From assembly GCF_001189955.1 (NCBI RefSeq), contig NZ_LFLT01000017.1:44055-108054 (forward strand): a stretch of 64,000 nt of DNA, read 5' to 3'. The translations under genes and the position numbers were made by a program. Positions 19,270 to 29,027 of this stretch are shown piece by piece; the stretch's first letter is position 1; every line of letters begins with the position of its first letter. This DNA is from Herbaspirillum chlorophenolicum. GTDB lineage: Bacteria > Pseudomonadota > Gammaproteobacteria > Burkholderiales > Burkholderiaceae_D. The notes beneath the pieces were generated by a model. That model did no database searches. It was not told the DNA's origin and saw only the letters and a list, made by a program, of their open reading frames with translations.

Positions 19270-19393
19270 GCGCATTGCAGGAATGGCAATGCGCTGTGTG
19301 GAGGCATGACGAGGTACCTGGCATGCGCATTTTTTTCCGTAGCGAGGGCTACGTGAAGAGGCGCATGCCCTTATTCGGGGCGTCTGCCCCGAA
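19270..19393 (+). other. Structured intergenic segment with four hairpins
   Basis: Just after the first MCP gene: GCGCATTGC/GCAATGCGC (19270-19278 with 19286-19294); GGCATGCGC/GCGCATGCC (19320-19328 with 19361-19369), which encloses CGTAGC/GCTACG (19338-19343 with 19348-19353); and TTCGGGGC/GCCCCGAA (19374-19381 with 19386-19393). All stems are perfect. None is followed by a clear T-run. It could be a structured 3' UTR, a small RNA or a repeat cluster. Confidence 0.45.
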
Positions 19394-19775
19394 TTGAACA
19401 AACTATGCAAAAGTCACATAAATGCATGCCGACAAAGCATTTGCTGGCGACTGGAGCGTCTTCTAAGATGCGGCACGTCGGTTCGTCATAACAATATGCC
19501 GTTGCCAGTTGCAACGGCGCACATTGCCAGCCTGGGCTGGGTTCCGGTTAAATTATTCAGATAAAAACAAGATGCTCGCTGCGCGGCCGCCGGTTTTCGG
19601 CTTGCCGCCTGTTGTCGTATGCCTTGGTTCGTGTCGCTTGCTGGATGGTGGGAAGGCAGGCATGAATCATGCTGGTTGGCATGCATGGGGGAAAGAAAAG
19701 AGGGGCACGCCGGTACGCCGCCATCGGATCGATGCCTGCAATACAGTGGTTGTTCTAACAGGGAAGAACACATTC
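19394..19775. other. Remaining leader region of the second MCP gene
   Basis: About 380 bp without a convincing gene. An open frame runs through from 19509, but the MCP-like sequence begins only at 19776. An AT-rich patch at 19549-19570 may hold the promoter. No FliA site was recognised. Confidence 0.35.
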
Positions 19776-21500
19776 ATGATCCAAAATCTCAAGATCGGCA
19801 CACGCCTTGCATTCGGCTTTTGCCTCATCCTTCTGTGCGCGACCGCGATCCTCCTGATCGGCTTGTGGCGCATGGCCGAACTGGAAACCAGCAGCGAATA
19901 CGTGATTGATAAAAAGGTGGCCGGCATGACCACCGCGATGAATATGCGCGAGTCCGGCAGCCAGCTGGCGCTGGCGTTGCGCAAGGTGGTGACGCCTACC
20001 GACGCCGCCGAGGGCACGGTCGAGAATGAACACCTGACCAAGATCCTGCAAGCGTATGCCGGCTTCGAAGGCCAGTTGACCGCGCTGTCGAGCAACGGCC
20101 GCGGCAAGGAGTTGCTGGATGCGGCGGTGGCGGAGCGCAAGAAGCTGTTCCCCATTGTCGAGACCATTCGCGGGCAAGTCGGCAGCGGCAATTATTTCGA
20201 TGCGGCGCAATTGTTGAAGAGCGATTTTTTGCCTGCCCATGAAAAATGGATGGCCAGTGTGGCCGCGCTGGCGGTCTACCAGCAAGACGACATGAATGCC
20301 GCCCACGCTGACGCCAAGGAAAGTTACCGCAAGGCGCAGATCGGCATGCTGGTGATCGGTGTGCTGACGCTGGGACTGGGATTCTTCTTCACCTTCGTGA
20401 TTACCCGCTCCATCGTCAACCCGTTGAAGCGTGCCGGCAATATCGCCGAAACCATCTCCAGCGGCGACCTGACGCAGGATTTCCATGACAAGGGCCGCGA
20501 TGAGGCGGCGATGCTGGTCAATGCGCTGGGGGCGATGCAGTCCAATCTGGCCGTCACCTTGAACGACGTGAAGGAAAGTGCGGCCATCATCGCCGTGGCC
20601 TCGCATGAGATTGCGCGCGGCAACGTCGACTTGTCCAACCGTACCGAGTCGCAGGCTTCCAGCCTGGAAGAAACCGCAAGCTCGATGGAACAGCTGACCT
20701 CGACCGTGCAGCAAAACGCCGAGAATGCGCGCCAGGCCAACCAGTTGGTGGTGTCGGCGTCGGACTTTGCGACCAAGGGCGGGCGCGTGGTTGGCGATGT
20801 GGTGGAAACCATGGGCTCGATCAAGGAAAGCTCGCGCAAGATCGTCGACATCATCGGCGTGATCGACAGCATCGCATTCCAGACCAATATCCTGGCACTG
20901 AACGCTGCGGTGGAAGCCGCGCGAGCCGGCGAACAGGGCCGCGGCTTTGCGGTGGTGGCTTCCGAAGTGCGTTCGCTGGCCCAGCGCTCGGCGACTGCGG
21001 CCAAGGAAATCAAGGGCCTGATCAGTGATTCGGTGGATAAGGTTGATGCCGGCGGCAAGCTGGTCGATGAAGCCGGCACGACAATGAGCGAGATCGTGAC
21101 CTCGGTCAAGCACGTGGCCGATATCATGGGCGAAATCACCGCCGCCAGCCAGGAGCAGAGCGCCGGCATTGCCGAAGTCAATCACGCGATCGCGCAGATC
21201 GATGAGATCACCCAGCAGAACGCCGCTCTGGTGGAGCAGGCTGCGGCGGCCGCCGAGAGCTTGCAGGAGCAGTCCGATGTGCTGGCCCAGGCGGTTGCCA
21301 TCTTCAAGCTGAAGCTGGGGGAGCAAGCAATCTCTGGCGCCAGTGCGCCGTTGGCTGCCATGCCGATGCGTCCGGTGAATCCGCCAGCCGCCATCGATGT
21401 GGCCGCCAAGCCAGTCAAGCCGGTTGCCAGCTTGCCGCCTGCTGCGCCGGCCCGCAAACCGGGACAGGTGATCCGCGACGATGAGTTCGAAGAGTTCTGA
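19776..21500 (+). CDS. Methyl-accepting chemotaxis protein, 4-helix-bundle sensor
   Basis: The ATG at 19776 gives 574 residues beginning [20 protein letters not shown], with a membrane helix at about 12-33. It has a periplasmic four-helix-bundle-type domain (about 34-190, '[29 protein letters not shown]'), a second membrane helix (about 192-212), HAMP and a full signalling domain with '[22 protein letters not shown]'. It ends in EFEEF, compatible with the CheR-binding pentapeptide consensus. The signalling half is very similar to that of the neighbouring MCP genes, consistent with duplication and divergence of the sensor. A strong terminator follows at 21591-21627. Confidence 0.93.
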   Translation: MIQNLKIGTRLAFGFCLILLCATAILLIGLWRMAELETSSEYVIDKKVAGMTTAMNMRESGSQLALALRKVVTPTDAAEGTVENEHLTKILQAYAGFEGQLTALSSNGRGKELLDAAVAERKKLFPIVETIRGQVGSGNYFDAAQLLKSDFLPAHEKWMASVAALAVYQQDDMNAAHADAKESYRKAQIGMLVIGVLTLGLGFFFTFVITRSIVNPLKRAGNIAETISSGDLTQDFHDKGRDEAAMLVNALGAMQSNLAVTLNDVKESAAIIAVASHEIARGNVDLSNRTESQASSLEETASSMEQLTSTVQQNAENARQANQLVVSASDFATKGGRVVGDVVETMGSIKESSRKIVDIIGVIDSIAFQTNILALNAAVEAARAGEQGRGFAVVASEVRSLAQRSATAAKEIKGLISDSVDKVDAGGKLVDEAGTTMSEIVTSVKHVADIMGEITAASQEQSAGIAEVNHAIAQIDEITQQNAALVEQAAAAAESLQEQSDVLAQAVAIFKLKLGEQAISGASAPLAAMPMRPVNPPAAIDVAAKPVKPVASLPPAAPARKPGQVIRDDEFEEF

Positions 21501-21590
21501 TCTGTTTGCATGTCAAAACACCAAGTCATTGCGCGCCATCGCGCGGCGGCAAAGGTGTAAAAAAAGTTAAATCAAAATCAATGGATGTTG

Positions 21591-21627
21591 AAAGCGCTGC
21601 AAGCTTCTAGCTGCAGCGCTTTTTTTC
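21591..21627 (+). terminator. Intrinsic terminator after the second MCP gene
   Basis: AAAGCGCTGC (21591-21600) pairs with GCAGCGCTTT (21613-21622), extended inside by AGCT/AGCT, and is followed by T to 21627. Confidence 0.9.
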
Positions 21628-21943
21628 TGTCCGGGCCGATGGGCAGGCGGAGCGCCGGACACTGAAGATTCCTGAAATGTTGCCGTTAAGATAGAACAGC
21701 CAATGGCGCGTTCTTTGCATGGATGCATCAAGGGGAGCGCGCTTAGCCAGAGCCGGTTCATGTCGAATCCGGACGCAAGCTTCCAAGAGCTGCCAGCAGG
21801 CGTGGATTTCATCTGAACAGGCCTTGAAGATTCGAGCACCATGTCCTGGGAGAGCAGAGCTTGTCCTTCGTGCGTTATAGGCGCTCTTTGGGTTGTAGCG
21901 CGGCTTGCCGCGTTTTTTCTCATCCACCAGAACACTGTCTCCT
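21628..21943. other. Leader region of the third MCP gene with a terminator-like hairpin
   Basis: No gene seen. Near its end, CGCGG-CTTG-CCGCG (21899-21912) followed by six T (21913-21918) looks like an intrinsic terminator only 25 bp before the MCP start. Upstream GCGCT (21881-21885) can pair with AGCGC (21897-21901) and would disrupt it. See findings. Confidence 0.45.
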
Positions 21944-23644
21944 ATGTCCTTCAAAAATATTTCTATAAAAGCACGGCTCGCCATCGCCATCTTTATCCTG
22001 TCGCTATTGCTGGTTGCGATCGGAACCGCCGGGCTGCTCGGCATGTCGGCCGCTGTCAGCATCAGCCGCGAACTCACGGAAGAACGCATTCCCAAGACCG
22101 TTGCCGCCGATAATGTCCTGATCTGGATCGGCCGCCAGCGCACCTCGCTGGACCAGGCCGCGATGACCGATGACCCGGCCTGGGCCGAGCGCATGTTCGG
22201 CATGGATGCCAACGGCCGCAAGGAAGCGCTGAACTGGTGGGCCAAGTACACCGCGCTGCCGCAGACCGAAGAGGGCAAGGTGCTGGTGCAGAAGGTCTCG
22301 GACGGCATCGAAAAAACCGAGCAGGCGCTGGTCAAGTTCGCCGAAGTCATCAAGACCGGCGACCGCAAGGCCATCGGCGACCAGGCGCGCCAGGTCGGCA
22401 CCATCTACACCGCCATGCAGGGCGACGGCCAGGCATTGAGCAAGTATGAAAGCGAGCAGGCCGAACATAGCCTGGCCGTTTCCAACCGCCGTTATGAGGC
22501 GTCGCGCACCTTTTCCATTGTGGCGATCGCGCTTGGCCTGATCCTGGCGCTGTATAGCTGGCTGTCGCTGCGGCGTGCCATCGCCGAACCCATGCGTCGC
22601 GCGCTCCAGCACTTCGGCGCCATCGCTGACGGCGACCTGACCCAGCAGGTGCACGTACACTCGAAGGACGAGATGGGCCAGTTGCTGGAAGGCCTGTCGC
22701 ATATGCAGGAAAACCTGTCGCGCACCGTGCGCGCGGTGCGCAGCGGCAGCGATGCCATCGCTACCGCTACCCGTGAGATCGCCTCGGGCAACCTCGACCT
22801 TTCTTCCCGTACCGAGCAGCAGGCGGCTTCGCTGGAAGAGACCGCTTCCAGCATGGAACAACTGACCAGCACCGTGAAGCACAATGCCGATAACGCCCGC
22901 CAGGCCTCGACGCTGGCGGTCAACGCCTCGACCATTGCATCCGACGGCAACGCCGTGGTCGGCCGCGTGGTGCAGACCATGGAAGAGATCCGCGAGAGTT
23001 CCACCAAGATCACCGACATCGTCAGCATCATCGATGGCATCGCTTTCCAGACCAACATCCTGGCGCTGAACGCCGCAGTGGAAGCGGCGCGCGCCGGCGA
23101 GCAGGGCCGCGGCTTTGCGGTGGTGGCCACGGAAGTGCGCGCGCTGGCGCAACGTTCTTCCAGTGCCGCCAAGGAGATCAAGGAATTGATCATGCTGTCA
23201 GTGGATCGTGTGCAGGCCGGTTCCGAACTGGCTGGCCAGGCCGGTACCACCATGAGCGACGTGATCAATGCGGTGCAGCGCGTGACCGACATCATGGGCG
23301 AAATTTCGGCCGCCTCCAGCGAACAGAGCGCCGGCATTGGCCAGGTGTCGCGCGCGGTATCGCAGATGGATGAAGCCACCCAGCAAAACGCTGCATTGGT
23401 GGAAGAAGCCAGCGCTGCCGCCAAGGCGTTGGAACAACAGGCACAGAGCTTGATGCAGGAAGTGTCGATCTTCCGTATCGACGGCAGCCAGGCTTCGCAT
23501 GCCTACGTCGCGCCGGCGACGGTTCCTGTGGCCGCCAAGCCGCAACCGGCACGCCCTGCGGCAAAGCCGGTGGCCAAGCCTGTCTCCAGGCCGGCGCGCA
23601 GTGCGCCGCCGTCGGACGATGGCGACGAATGGGAGACCTTTTAA
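21944..23644 (+). CDS. Methyl-accepting chemotaxis protein, 4-helix-bundle sensor
   Basis: From ATG 21944 ([22 protein letters not shown]) the product has 566 residues: membrane helix 1 (about 13-35), a periplasmic four-helix-bundle-like domain with '[33 protein letters not shown]', membrane helix 2 (about 190-207), HAMP, and a signalling domain with the standard tip. It ends in EWETF, almost the classical CheR pentapeptide of Tar and Tsr. No Shine-Dalgarno sequence is obvious before the ATG, and a terminator-like hairpin lies directly upstream, so expression may be controlled in the leader. It converges on sixA with a shared terminator at 23675-23708. Confidence 0.92.
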   Translation: MSFKNISIKARLAIAIFILSLLLVAIGTAGLLGMSAAVSISRELTEERIPKTVAADNVLIWIGRQRTSLDQAAMTDDPAWAERMFGMDANGRKEALNWWAKYTALPQTEEGKVLVQKVSDGIEKTEQALVKFAEVIKTGDRKAIGDQARQVGTIYTAMQGDGQALSKYESEQAEHSLAVSNRRYEASRTFSIVAIALGLILALYSWLSLRRAIAEPMRRALQHFGAIADGDLTQQVHVHSKDEMGQLLEGLSHMQENLSRTVRAVRSGSDAIATATREIASGNLDLSSRTEQQAASLEETASSMEQLTSTVKHNADNARQASTLAVNASTIASDGNAVVGRVVQTMEEIRESSTKITDIVSIIDGIAFQTNILALNAAVEAARAGEQGRGFAVVATEVRALAQRSSSAAKEIKELIMLSVDRVQAGSELAGQAGTTMSDVINAVQRVTDIMGEISAASSEQSAGIGQVSRAVSQMDEATQQNAALVEEASAAAKALEQQAQSLMQEVSIFRIDGSQASHAYVAPATVPVAAKPQPARPAAKPVAKPVSRPARSAPPSDDGDEWETF

Positions 23645-23674
23645 GCGCTCGGCTGCATGGTTTGTTTGCATGCG

Positions 23675-23708
23675 AAACGGCCCGGTTGGATGACCGGGCC
23701 GTTTTTTT
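23675..23708. terminator. Bidirectional terminator between the third MCP gene and sixA
   Basis: AAACGGCCCGGT (23675-23686) and ACCGGGCCGTTT (23693-23704) form a perfect 12-bp stem with a 6-nt loop, T-run to 23708. Confidence 0.92.
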
Positions 23709-23718
23709 ATTTGCCAGT

Positions 23719-24198
23719 TCAGCGAGAGTGGTGCTTGCCCGAGCTGGCGATCAGTTCCGGCGCGATGACCGCCTTGAGGTAGCTGGTGGTAATGTCGCCG
23801 CGTTCGCGCTGGGCGATCCACCAGACGTTGGCCTTGCGCAGCGACCATTCCTGCGGCTGGCCGCAGATCAACTGCGAAGCCACCAGGCCCAGGGTCGGCT
23901 GGTGGCCGATGATGAGTACCGGTTCGCGGCTGTCGGGCCAGTTGGCCGCGCGCAGCAGATCCTCTGCCGACTTGTCGGGCGCCAGTTCCGGGTGTACCCG
24001 GTACTTGCGTCCCAGCGCCTCGACCGTTTGCAGCGTGCGGGTGGCCGGGCTGACCAGGATACGGCAGCTTTCCGGCAGGTTGCGGTCCAGCCAGTCGGCG
24101 ATCTTGCCAGCCTGCTTGTGTCCTTTGGGCGTCAGGGCACGGCCTTCGTCGGGTTCGCCCAATTCCGCTTCCGCATGCCGCCACAAAATCAAATCCAT
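23719..24198 (-). CDS. sixA: Phosphohistidine phosphatase SixA-like
   Basis: From the ATG at 24198 the product has 159 residues and opens with MDLILWRHAEAE, the RHG catalytic motif of histidine phosphatases (H8). The second catalytic histidine lies in 'LIIGHQPTLG' (H99). Length and motifs fit SixA, which removes phosphate from phosphohistidine (for example HPt domains or PtsO/NPr-type carriers). It begins 41 bp after ppk on the same strand, so it is probably co-transcribed with ppk and indirectly under phosphate control. A longer open frame upstream overlaps ppk and is not credible. Confidence 0.88.
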   Translation of the reverse strand: MDLILWRHAEAELGEPDEGRALTPKGHKQAGKIADWLDRNLPESCRILVSPATRTLQTVEALGRKYRVHPELAPDKSAEDLLRAANWPDSREPVLIIGHQPTLGLVASQLICGQPQEWSLRKANVWWIAQRERGDITTSYLKAVIAPELIASSGKHHSR

Positions 24199-24239
24199 CT
24201 CAGGCTCCTGTCTGTTTAGCGTATGGCCCGGGGTGGGCT

Positions 24240-26351
24240 TCATTCTTCCGGCAATGTGGCCGGAATGCCTAACGTGGTCATCAGGTGCTGCTGTGCGCTG
24301 AAAGTATGCTGCTTGTTGCGTGCCTTCTTCAAGGTATAGACGCCATTGGCATCCAGGTGCCAGGAATTGGTGTTGTCTTTCAAATACGGATTCAGGCCTT
24401 CGGTGATCACACGTTTCTTGAGCGCCTTGTCCAGTACCGGGAATGCGACTTCGATGCGGCGGAACAGGTTGCGGTTCATCCAGTCGGCGCTGGCCAGGTA
24501 GACATCGTGCGCCAGGTCGTTGCGGAAGTAATAGATGCGCGAGTGTTCCAGGTAGCGGCCGATGATGGAACGTACCTTGATGTTTTCCGACAGGCCGGGT
24601 ACGCCCGGACGCAGCGCGCAGGCGCCGCGCACGATCAGGTCGATCTTGACGCCGTCGCTTGATGCCGCATACAGCGCGCGGATCACCGATTCGTCCAATA
24701 GCGCGTTCATCTTGGCGATGATGCGCGCCGGACGGCCTTCGCGTGCAATCTGCGCCTCGTTGCGGATGGCGCGGATGATTTCCTTTTGCAGCGAGAACGG
24801 CGCCAGCCACAGGTGCGTGAGGTGGCGCGGCTTGGTCAGGCTGGTCAGGTGGATGAACACTTCGTTGACTTCGGCGGTGAGTTCCTGGTTGGAGGTCAGC
24901 AGGCCGAAGTCGGTATAGAACTTGGTGGTGGTGGGGTGGTAGTTGCCGGTGCCCAGGTGGGCGTAGAAGCGCAGCACCTGCTCTTCGCGGCGGATCACCA
25001 GCGCCAGCTTGGCGTGCGTCTTCAGGCCGACCACGCCGTACACCACCTGGGCGCCGGCCTGTTCCAGCTTGACCGCCCAGTTGATGTTGGCCTCTTCATC
25101 GAAGCGCGCCATCAACTCCACGATCACCGTCACTTCCTTGCCGTGCTGGGCGGCGTAGATCAGGGCCTCCATCAGGTCCGAGTTCATGCCGGTACGGTAG
25201 ATGGTCTGCTTGATCGCCACCACGTTCGGGTCGTGCGCGGCGGTGCGGATGAAGTCGACCACCGGCTGGAAGGACTGGAAGGGGTGGTGCAGCAGCACGT
25301 CCTTCTTGTCGAGCACCCGGAAGATGTTGTCGCTGATCAGCAGGTGCGGCAGGGTGGGCGAGAAGGGCGGGAAACGCAGCTCTTGCTGGTTCACCAGATT
25401 GGCGATCTCGCCCAGGCGCACCATGTTCACCGGCCCTTCGACCGCGTACAGGCGGTTGCGCTCGATGTTGAACTGGTTCAGCAGGAACTGGGCCAGGTGC
25501 TCGGGGCAGTTGCTGGCCACTTCCAGCCGCACGGCCACGCCGAATTGCCGGCTTTGCAGTTCCGTCTCCAGCGCCTGGCGCAGGTTCTTCACTTCTTCTT
25601 CGTCCACCCACAGGTCGCTGTTGCGGGTCACGCGGAATTGCGAATACGCGGTGATCTCGCGCCCCGGGAACAGTTCGGCGATATGCGCGTGGATGACCGA
25701 AGAGAGCAGGCAGAACGAAGCCGCACCCTTGGCCGACAAGTGCTCCGGCAGGCGGATCACGCGCGGCAGTACGCGCGGCGCCTTGACGATGACCACGCCG
25801 GTGCCGCGCCCGAAGGCGTCCTTGCCGGACAGTTCGATGATGAAGTTCAGGCTTTTGTTGACCACCTGCGGGAACGGGTGGGCCGGGTCCAGGCCGATGG
25901 GCGTGAGCAGCGGGCGCACATTCTGCTCGAAGTAGCCTTTCACCCAGGCGCGCTGGGCTTCGTTGCGGTCTTCGTGGCGCAGCAGGTGGATGCCGTTGGC
26001 GGCCAGCTGCGGCAGGATCTCGTCGTTGAGCACCTGGTATTGGCGCGACACGATGCGGTGGCATTCGACGCTGGTGCGTTCGAGCGCGGCGCGCAGTTCG
26101 GGCGGATCGATATTTTCGCCCTCGATGCGGTTGGCCAGCAGGCTGGCGATGCGCACTTCAAAGAATTCGTCGAGGTTGCTGCTGCAGATGCACAGGTAGC
26201 GCAGCCGCTCCAGCAGCGGTACGGCGGGATCTTCGGCTTGGGCCAGCACGCGGCGGTTGAACGCCAGCTGCGACAGTTCGCGGTTGAGATAGATCGTACT
26301 GGAGGGAAGTTCAGGTAGGTCTCTGGTTTCCGGTTTTGCTTTTCTGGTCAT
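24240..26351 (-). CDS. ppk: Polyphosphate kinase 1
   Basis: A full-length 703-residue PPK1 that reversibly makes polyphosphate from ATP. The N-terminal domain begins 'YLNRELSQLAFNRRVLAQAEDP'. The catalytic C-terminal part shows 'RFDEEANINWAVKLEQAGAQVVYG' and the phospho-accepting histidine region 'AHLGTGNYHPTTTKFYTD'. A Pho box on the same strand lies about 50 bp upstream (26401-26418), so induction under Pi limitation is likely. Divergent from pstS, with sixA downstream. No ppx gene is seen in this window. Confidence 0.97.
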   Translation of the reverse strand: MTRKAKPETRDLPELPSSTIYLNRELSQLAFNRRVLAQAEDPAVPLLERLRYLCICSSNLDEFFEVRIASLLANRIEGENIDPPELRAALERTSVECHRIVSRQYQVLNDEILPQLAANGIHLLRHEDRNEAQRAWVKGYFEQNVRPLLTPIGLDPAHPFPQVVNKSLNFIIELSGKDAFGRGTGVVIVKAPRVLPRVIRLPEHLSAKGAASFCLLSSVIHAHIAELFPGREITAYSQFRVTRNSDLWVDEEEVKNLRQALETELQSRQFGVAVRLEVASNCPEHLAQFLLNQFNIERNRLYAVEGPVNMVRLGEIANLVNQQELRFPPFSPTLPHLLISDNIFRVLDKKDVLLHHPFQSFQPVVDFIRTAAHDPNVVAIKQTIYRTGMNSDLMEALIYAAQHGKEVTVIVELMARFDEEANINWAVKLEQAGAQVVYGVVGLKTHAKLALVIRREEQVLRFYAHLGTGNYHPTTTKFYTDFGLLTSNQELTAEVNEVFIHLTSLTKPRHLTHLWLAPFSLQKEIIRAIRNEAQIAREGRPARIIAKMNALLDESVIRALYAASSDGVKIDLIVRGACALRPGVPGLSENIKVRSIIGRYLEHSRIYYFRNDLAHDVYLASADWMNRNLFRRIEVAFPVLDKALKKRVITEGLNPYLKDNTNSWHLDANGVYTLKKARNKQHTFSAQQHLMTTLGIPATLPEE

Positions 26352-26400
26352 TCAATGTTCCCTGTCCATCCTTGTTTTCCGGGCAGTGTATTTAGGATGT

Positions 26401-26418
26401 ATGACGAGTTTATGACAA
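26401..26418 (-). promoter_or_regulatory. Pho box for ppk
   Basis: On the minus strand this reads TTGTCAT-aaac-TCGTCAT, 14 of 18 matches to the Pho-box consensus, with TAAATA as a possible -10 starting 6 bp further on. It shares a 15-bp core with the box before pstS. Confidence 0.75.
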
Positions 26419-26651
26419 CTTCCCTGAACATTTGTCACAGAATTTCCCTGGAAGTGGCTACGACGATTGTTGTCATATGGTTATTTTTTGAAAAAATGCC
26501 TTCCAGTCATCTTTTTCCATCAAGGCACCGTGCCGCGCCGGTACGGCATTTCCGCGCTGTTTCATCGTTTGGCGCTCCTTTCCGGCCTTGCCATGCCGGG
26601 CTGCCATTCCAGGATTTGTACAAATTTCCCTCTGGGCTTCATGACAGGTCT

Positions 26652-26669
26652 CCGTCATAAACTCGTCAC
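26652..26669 (+). promoter_or_regulatory. Pho box for pstS
   Basis: CCGTCAT-aaac-TCGTCAC, 14 of 18 matches to the consensus, about 97 bp before the start codon, with TTAAAG as a possible -10 about 10 bp downstream. The core GTCATAAACTCGTCA is identical to that of the ppk box. The 230 bp between the two boxes holds no gene that I can support. Confidence 0.75.
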
Positions 26670-26766
26670 ATTTGCTGGTTAAAGTTCGCCCTGTCCCAGA
26701 AGTGCATCCCACCAATCGTGATGTCTCAGTGACACTCAATCTCTCAAATACATAGGAGTATCAGAA

Positions 26767-27816
26767 ATGGGGTTTAACCAACTGATTAAATCTGTTGCAG
26801 TCGCCGTCGCCGGCACCTTCGTGTTCAGCGGCGCAGTGCATGCAGCAGAAATCACCGGCGCAGGCGCCTCCTTCCCGTACCCGATCTACGCCAAGTGGGC
26901 GGAACTGTACAAGGCAGCTACCGGCAACAGCCTGAACTACCAGTCGATCGGCTCGGGCGGCGGCATCAAGCAAATCAAGGCCAAGACCGTCGACTTCGGC
27001 GCATCGGATGCTCCCCTGAAGCAGGAAGAACTGGCTGAAGCCGGCCTGACCCAATTCCCGGCAGTCGTCGGCGGCGTGGTCCCGGTCATCAACCTGGACG
27101 GCATCACCCCAGGCCAAGTGAAGCTGTCCGGCCATGTGCTGGGCGACATCTACTCCGGCAAGATCACCAAGTGGAACGCTGCTGAAATCGTCGCCCTGAA
27201 CCCAGGCATGAAGCTGCCGGCCGATGACATCACCGTGGTCTACCGTTCGGACGCTTCGGGCACCTCGTACGTGTTCACCAGCTACCTGTCGAAGGCCAAC
27301 GATGACTTCAAGGGCAAGGTTGGCGCAGGCACGGCCGTGAAGTGGCCGACCGGCGTGGGCGGCAAGGGTAACGAAGGCGTCGCTGCCAACGTGCAAAAGG
27401 TCAAGGGCGCAATCGGCTACGTCGAATACGCTTACGTGAAGAAGAACAAGCTGAACTTCACCCAACTGAAGAACAAGGACGGCGTTTTCGTGTCGCCTGA
27501 CGACGAATCCTTCAAGGCCGCTACCGCCGCCGGCGACTGGGCCAAGACCCCGGGCTTCGCTGTCGACTTCACTGATGCAGCCGGCAAGGCTTCGTGGCCG
27601 ATCTCCAGCGCTACCTTCATCCTGCTGCACAAGGAACAGGCTGGCGATGGCGGCAAGGGCAAGGAAGTCCTGAAGTTCTTCGACTGGGCGTACAAGAACG
27701 GCGCCAAGTCCGCATCGGAACTGGACTACGTCCCGCTGCCGGCTTCGGTCACCAAGCTGGTGGAAGACTCCTGGAAGGCCAACCTCAAGGACAGCAGCGG
27801 CAAGGCGATCTGGTAA
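26767..27816 (+). CDS. pstS: Phosphate ABC transporter, periplasmic binding protein
   Basis: A 349-residue PstS with a signal peptide (cleavage likely after A26, VHA-AEI). The mature N-terminus 'ITGAGASFPYPIYAKWAELYK' and the phosphate-site segments 'GSGGGIKQIKAKTVDFGASDAPL' and 'VYRSDASGTSYVFTSYL' are diagnostic. It captures Pi in the periplasm for PstCAB. The start follows AGGAG, and a Pho box lies upstream. The hairpin after the stop (27841-27860) separates this abundant product from the membrane components. Confidence 0.97.
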   Translation: MGFNQLIKSVAVAVAGTFVFSGAVHAAEITGAGASFPYPIYAKWAELYKAATGNSLNYQSIGSGGGIKQIKAKTVDFGASDAPLKQEELAEAGLTQFPAVVGGVVPVINLDGITPGQVKLSGHVLGDIYSGKITKWNAAEIVALNPGMKLPADDITVVYRSDASGTSYVFTSYLSKANDDFKGKVGAGTAVKWPTGVGGKGNEGVAANVQKVKGAIGYVEYAYVKKNKLNFTQLKNKDGVFVSPDDESFKAATAAGDWAKTPGFAVDFTDAAGKASWPISSATFILLHKEQAGDGGKGKEVLKFFDWAYKNGAKSASELDYVPLPASVTKLVEDSWKANLKDSSGKAIW

Positions 27817-27840
27817 TCGCCTTATCACTGAACCCTTGAT

Positions 27841-27860
27841 GGGATGCCGCAAGGCATCCC
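27841..27860 (+). other. Hairpin between pstS and pstC
   Basis: GGGATGCC-GCAA-GGCATCCC, a perfect 8-bp stem without T-run. This is the usual place for a 3'-protecting hairpin or partial terminator that gives more binding protein than permease. Confidence 0.6.
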
Positions 27861-27989
27861 TGCCAGGACAGCTGAAAAGCTGAAAAGAAAGCTTCTTCCA
27901 ACGAAGCACACGGGCCATCGCGGCGAGAACGAGCAACTCTGGGTAGCAGAGCATTCGCAGCGATGGCCCGTTTTAATGGTGAATTCAAA

Positions 27990-29027
27990 ATGAGCGCAAA
28001 TTACCCCGCTACGGCTATGTCGAATTCCGAAGTAAAAAAATCCGCGGCAGATACTGAAAGTGCGCAGGCCGCGCACGAACGGCTGTTGGCCGTCATGCGC
28101 AGGCAACGACTGCAAGATTTCCTGTTCCACAAGCTCACCCTCATCTTCGCACTGACCGTGCTGCTGATGCTGGGCGGCATCATCGTTTCCCTCTTCATCG
28201 GCGCCTGGCCGGCCTTCCATGAGTTTGGCCCGGGCTTCATCACACGGGTCGAATGGGACCCGACCAATGACCAGTACGGCGCCATGATCGCCATCGTCGG
28301 CACGTTGTCGACGTCGATCATTGCGTTGCTGATCGCTTTTCCGGTGAGCTTCGGCATCGCCCTGTTCCTGACCGAAATCTGCCCCGCCAGGCTGCGTCGT
28401 CCGCTGGGCACCGCAGTCGAACTGCTGGCCGGCGTGCCCAGCATCATCTACGGCATGTGGGGTTTGTTTGTGTTCGCACCGCTGTTCTCGGAATACGGCC
28501 AGCCCTTCCTGAAGGCGACGCTGGGCCAGATCCCCGGCCTGGGCGTGCTGTTCTCCGGCCCGACCATGGGTATCGGCATCCTGACCGCAGGCCTGATCCT
28601 GTCGGTGATGATCATCCCGTTCATCTCTTCGGTCATGCGCGACGTGTTCGAAGTGGTGCCGGCCGTGCTCAAGGAATCGGCTTACGGCCTGGGCTGCACC
28701 CGCTGGGAAGTGGTGCGCAAGGTGGTGCTGCCGTACACCAAGACCGGTGTGGTCGGCGGCGTGATGCTGGGCCTGGGCCGCGCGCTGGGCGAGACCATGG
28801 CCGTCACCTTCGTGATCGGCAACTCGCACCGCTTGTCCTGGTCGCTGTTCTCGGCCGGTAACAGTATCGCCTCCACGCTGGCCAATGAAATCGCCGAAGC
28901 GTCCAGCAGGCTGCACGTCTCCTCGCTGTTTGCGCTGGGCTTGATCCTGTTCGTCATCACATTTATCGTCCTGTCCGCGGCCAAGATCATGCTGATGGGC
29001 ATGACCCGCAAGGAAGGTGCCAAATGA
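27990..29027 (+). CDS. pstC: Phosphate ABC transporter permease PstC
   Basis: From ATG 27990 the product has 345 residues, with a polar N-terminal extension of about 45 residues and six membrane helices. The binding-protein-dependent permease loop appears as '[39 protein letters not shown]'. It forms the Pi channel with PstA. An ATG at 28017 is an alternative start. It overlaps pstA by ATGA. Confidence 0.95.
   Translation: MSANYPATAMSNSEVKKSAADTESAQAAHERLLAVMRRQRLQDFLFHKLTLIFALTVLLMLGGIIVSLFIGAWPAFHEFGPGFITRVEWDPTNDQYGAMIAIVGTLSTSIIALLIAFPVSFGIALFLTEICPARLRRPLGTAVELLAGVPSIIYGMWGLFVFAPLFSEYGQPFLKATLGQIPGLGVLFSGPTMGIGILTAGLILSVMIIPFISSVMRDVFEVVPAVLKESAYGLGCTRWEVVRKVVLPYTKTGVVGGVMLGLGRALGETMAVTFVIGNSHRLSWSLFSAGNSIASTLANEIAEASSRLHVSSLFALGLILFVITFIVLSAAKIMLMGMTRKEGAK

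Noticed and set aside
23719..24810. Extended version of sixA reaching into ppk
   Set aside because: The upstream part overlaps ppk coding sequence and is its shadow; RHAE begins right after the ATG at 24198.
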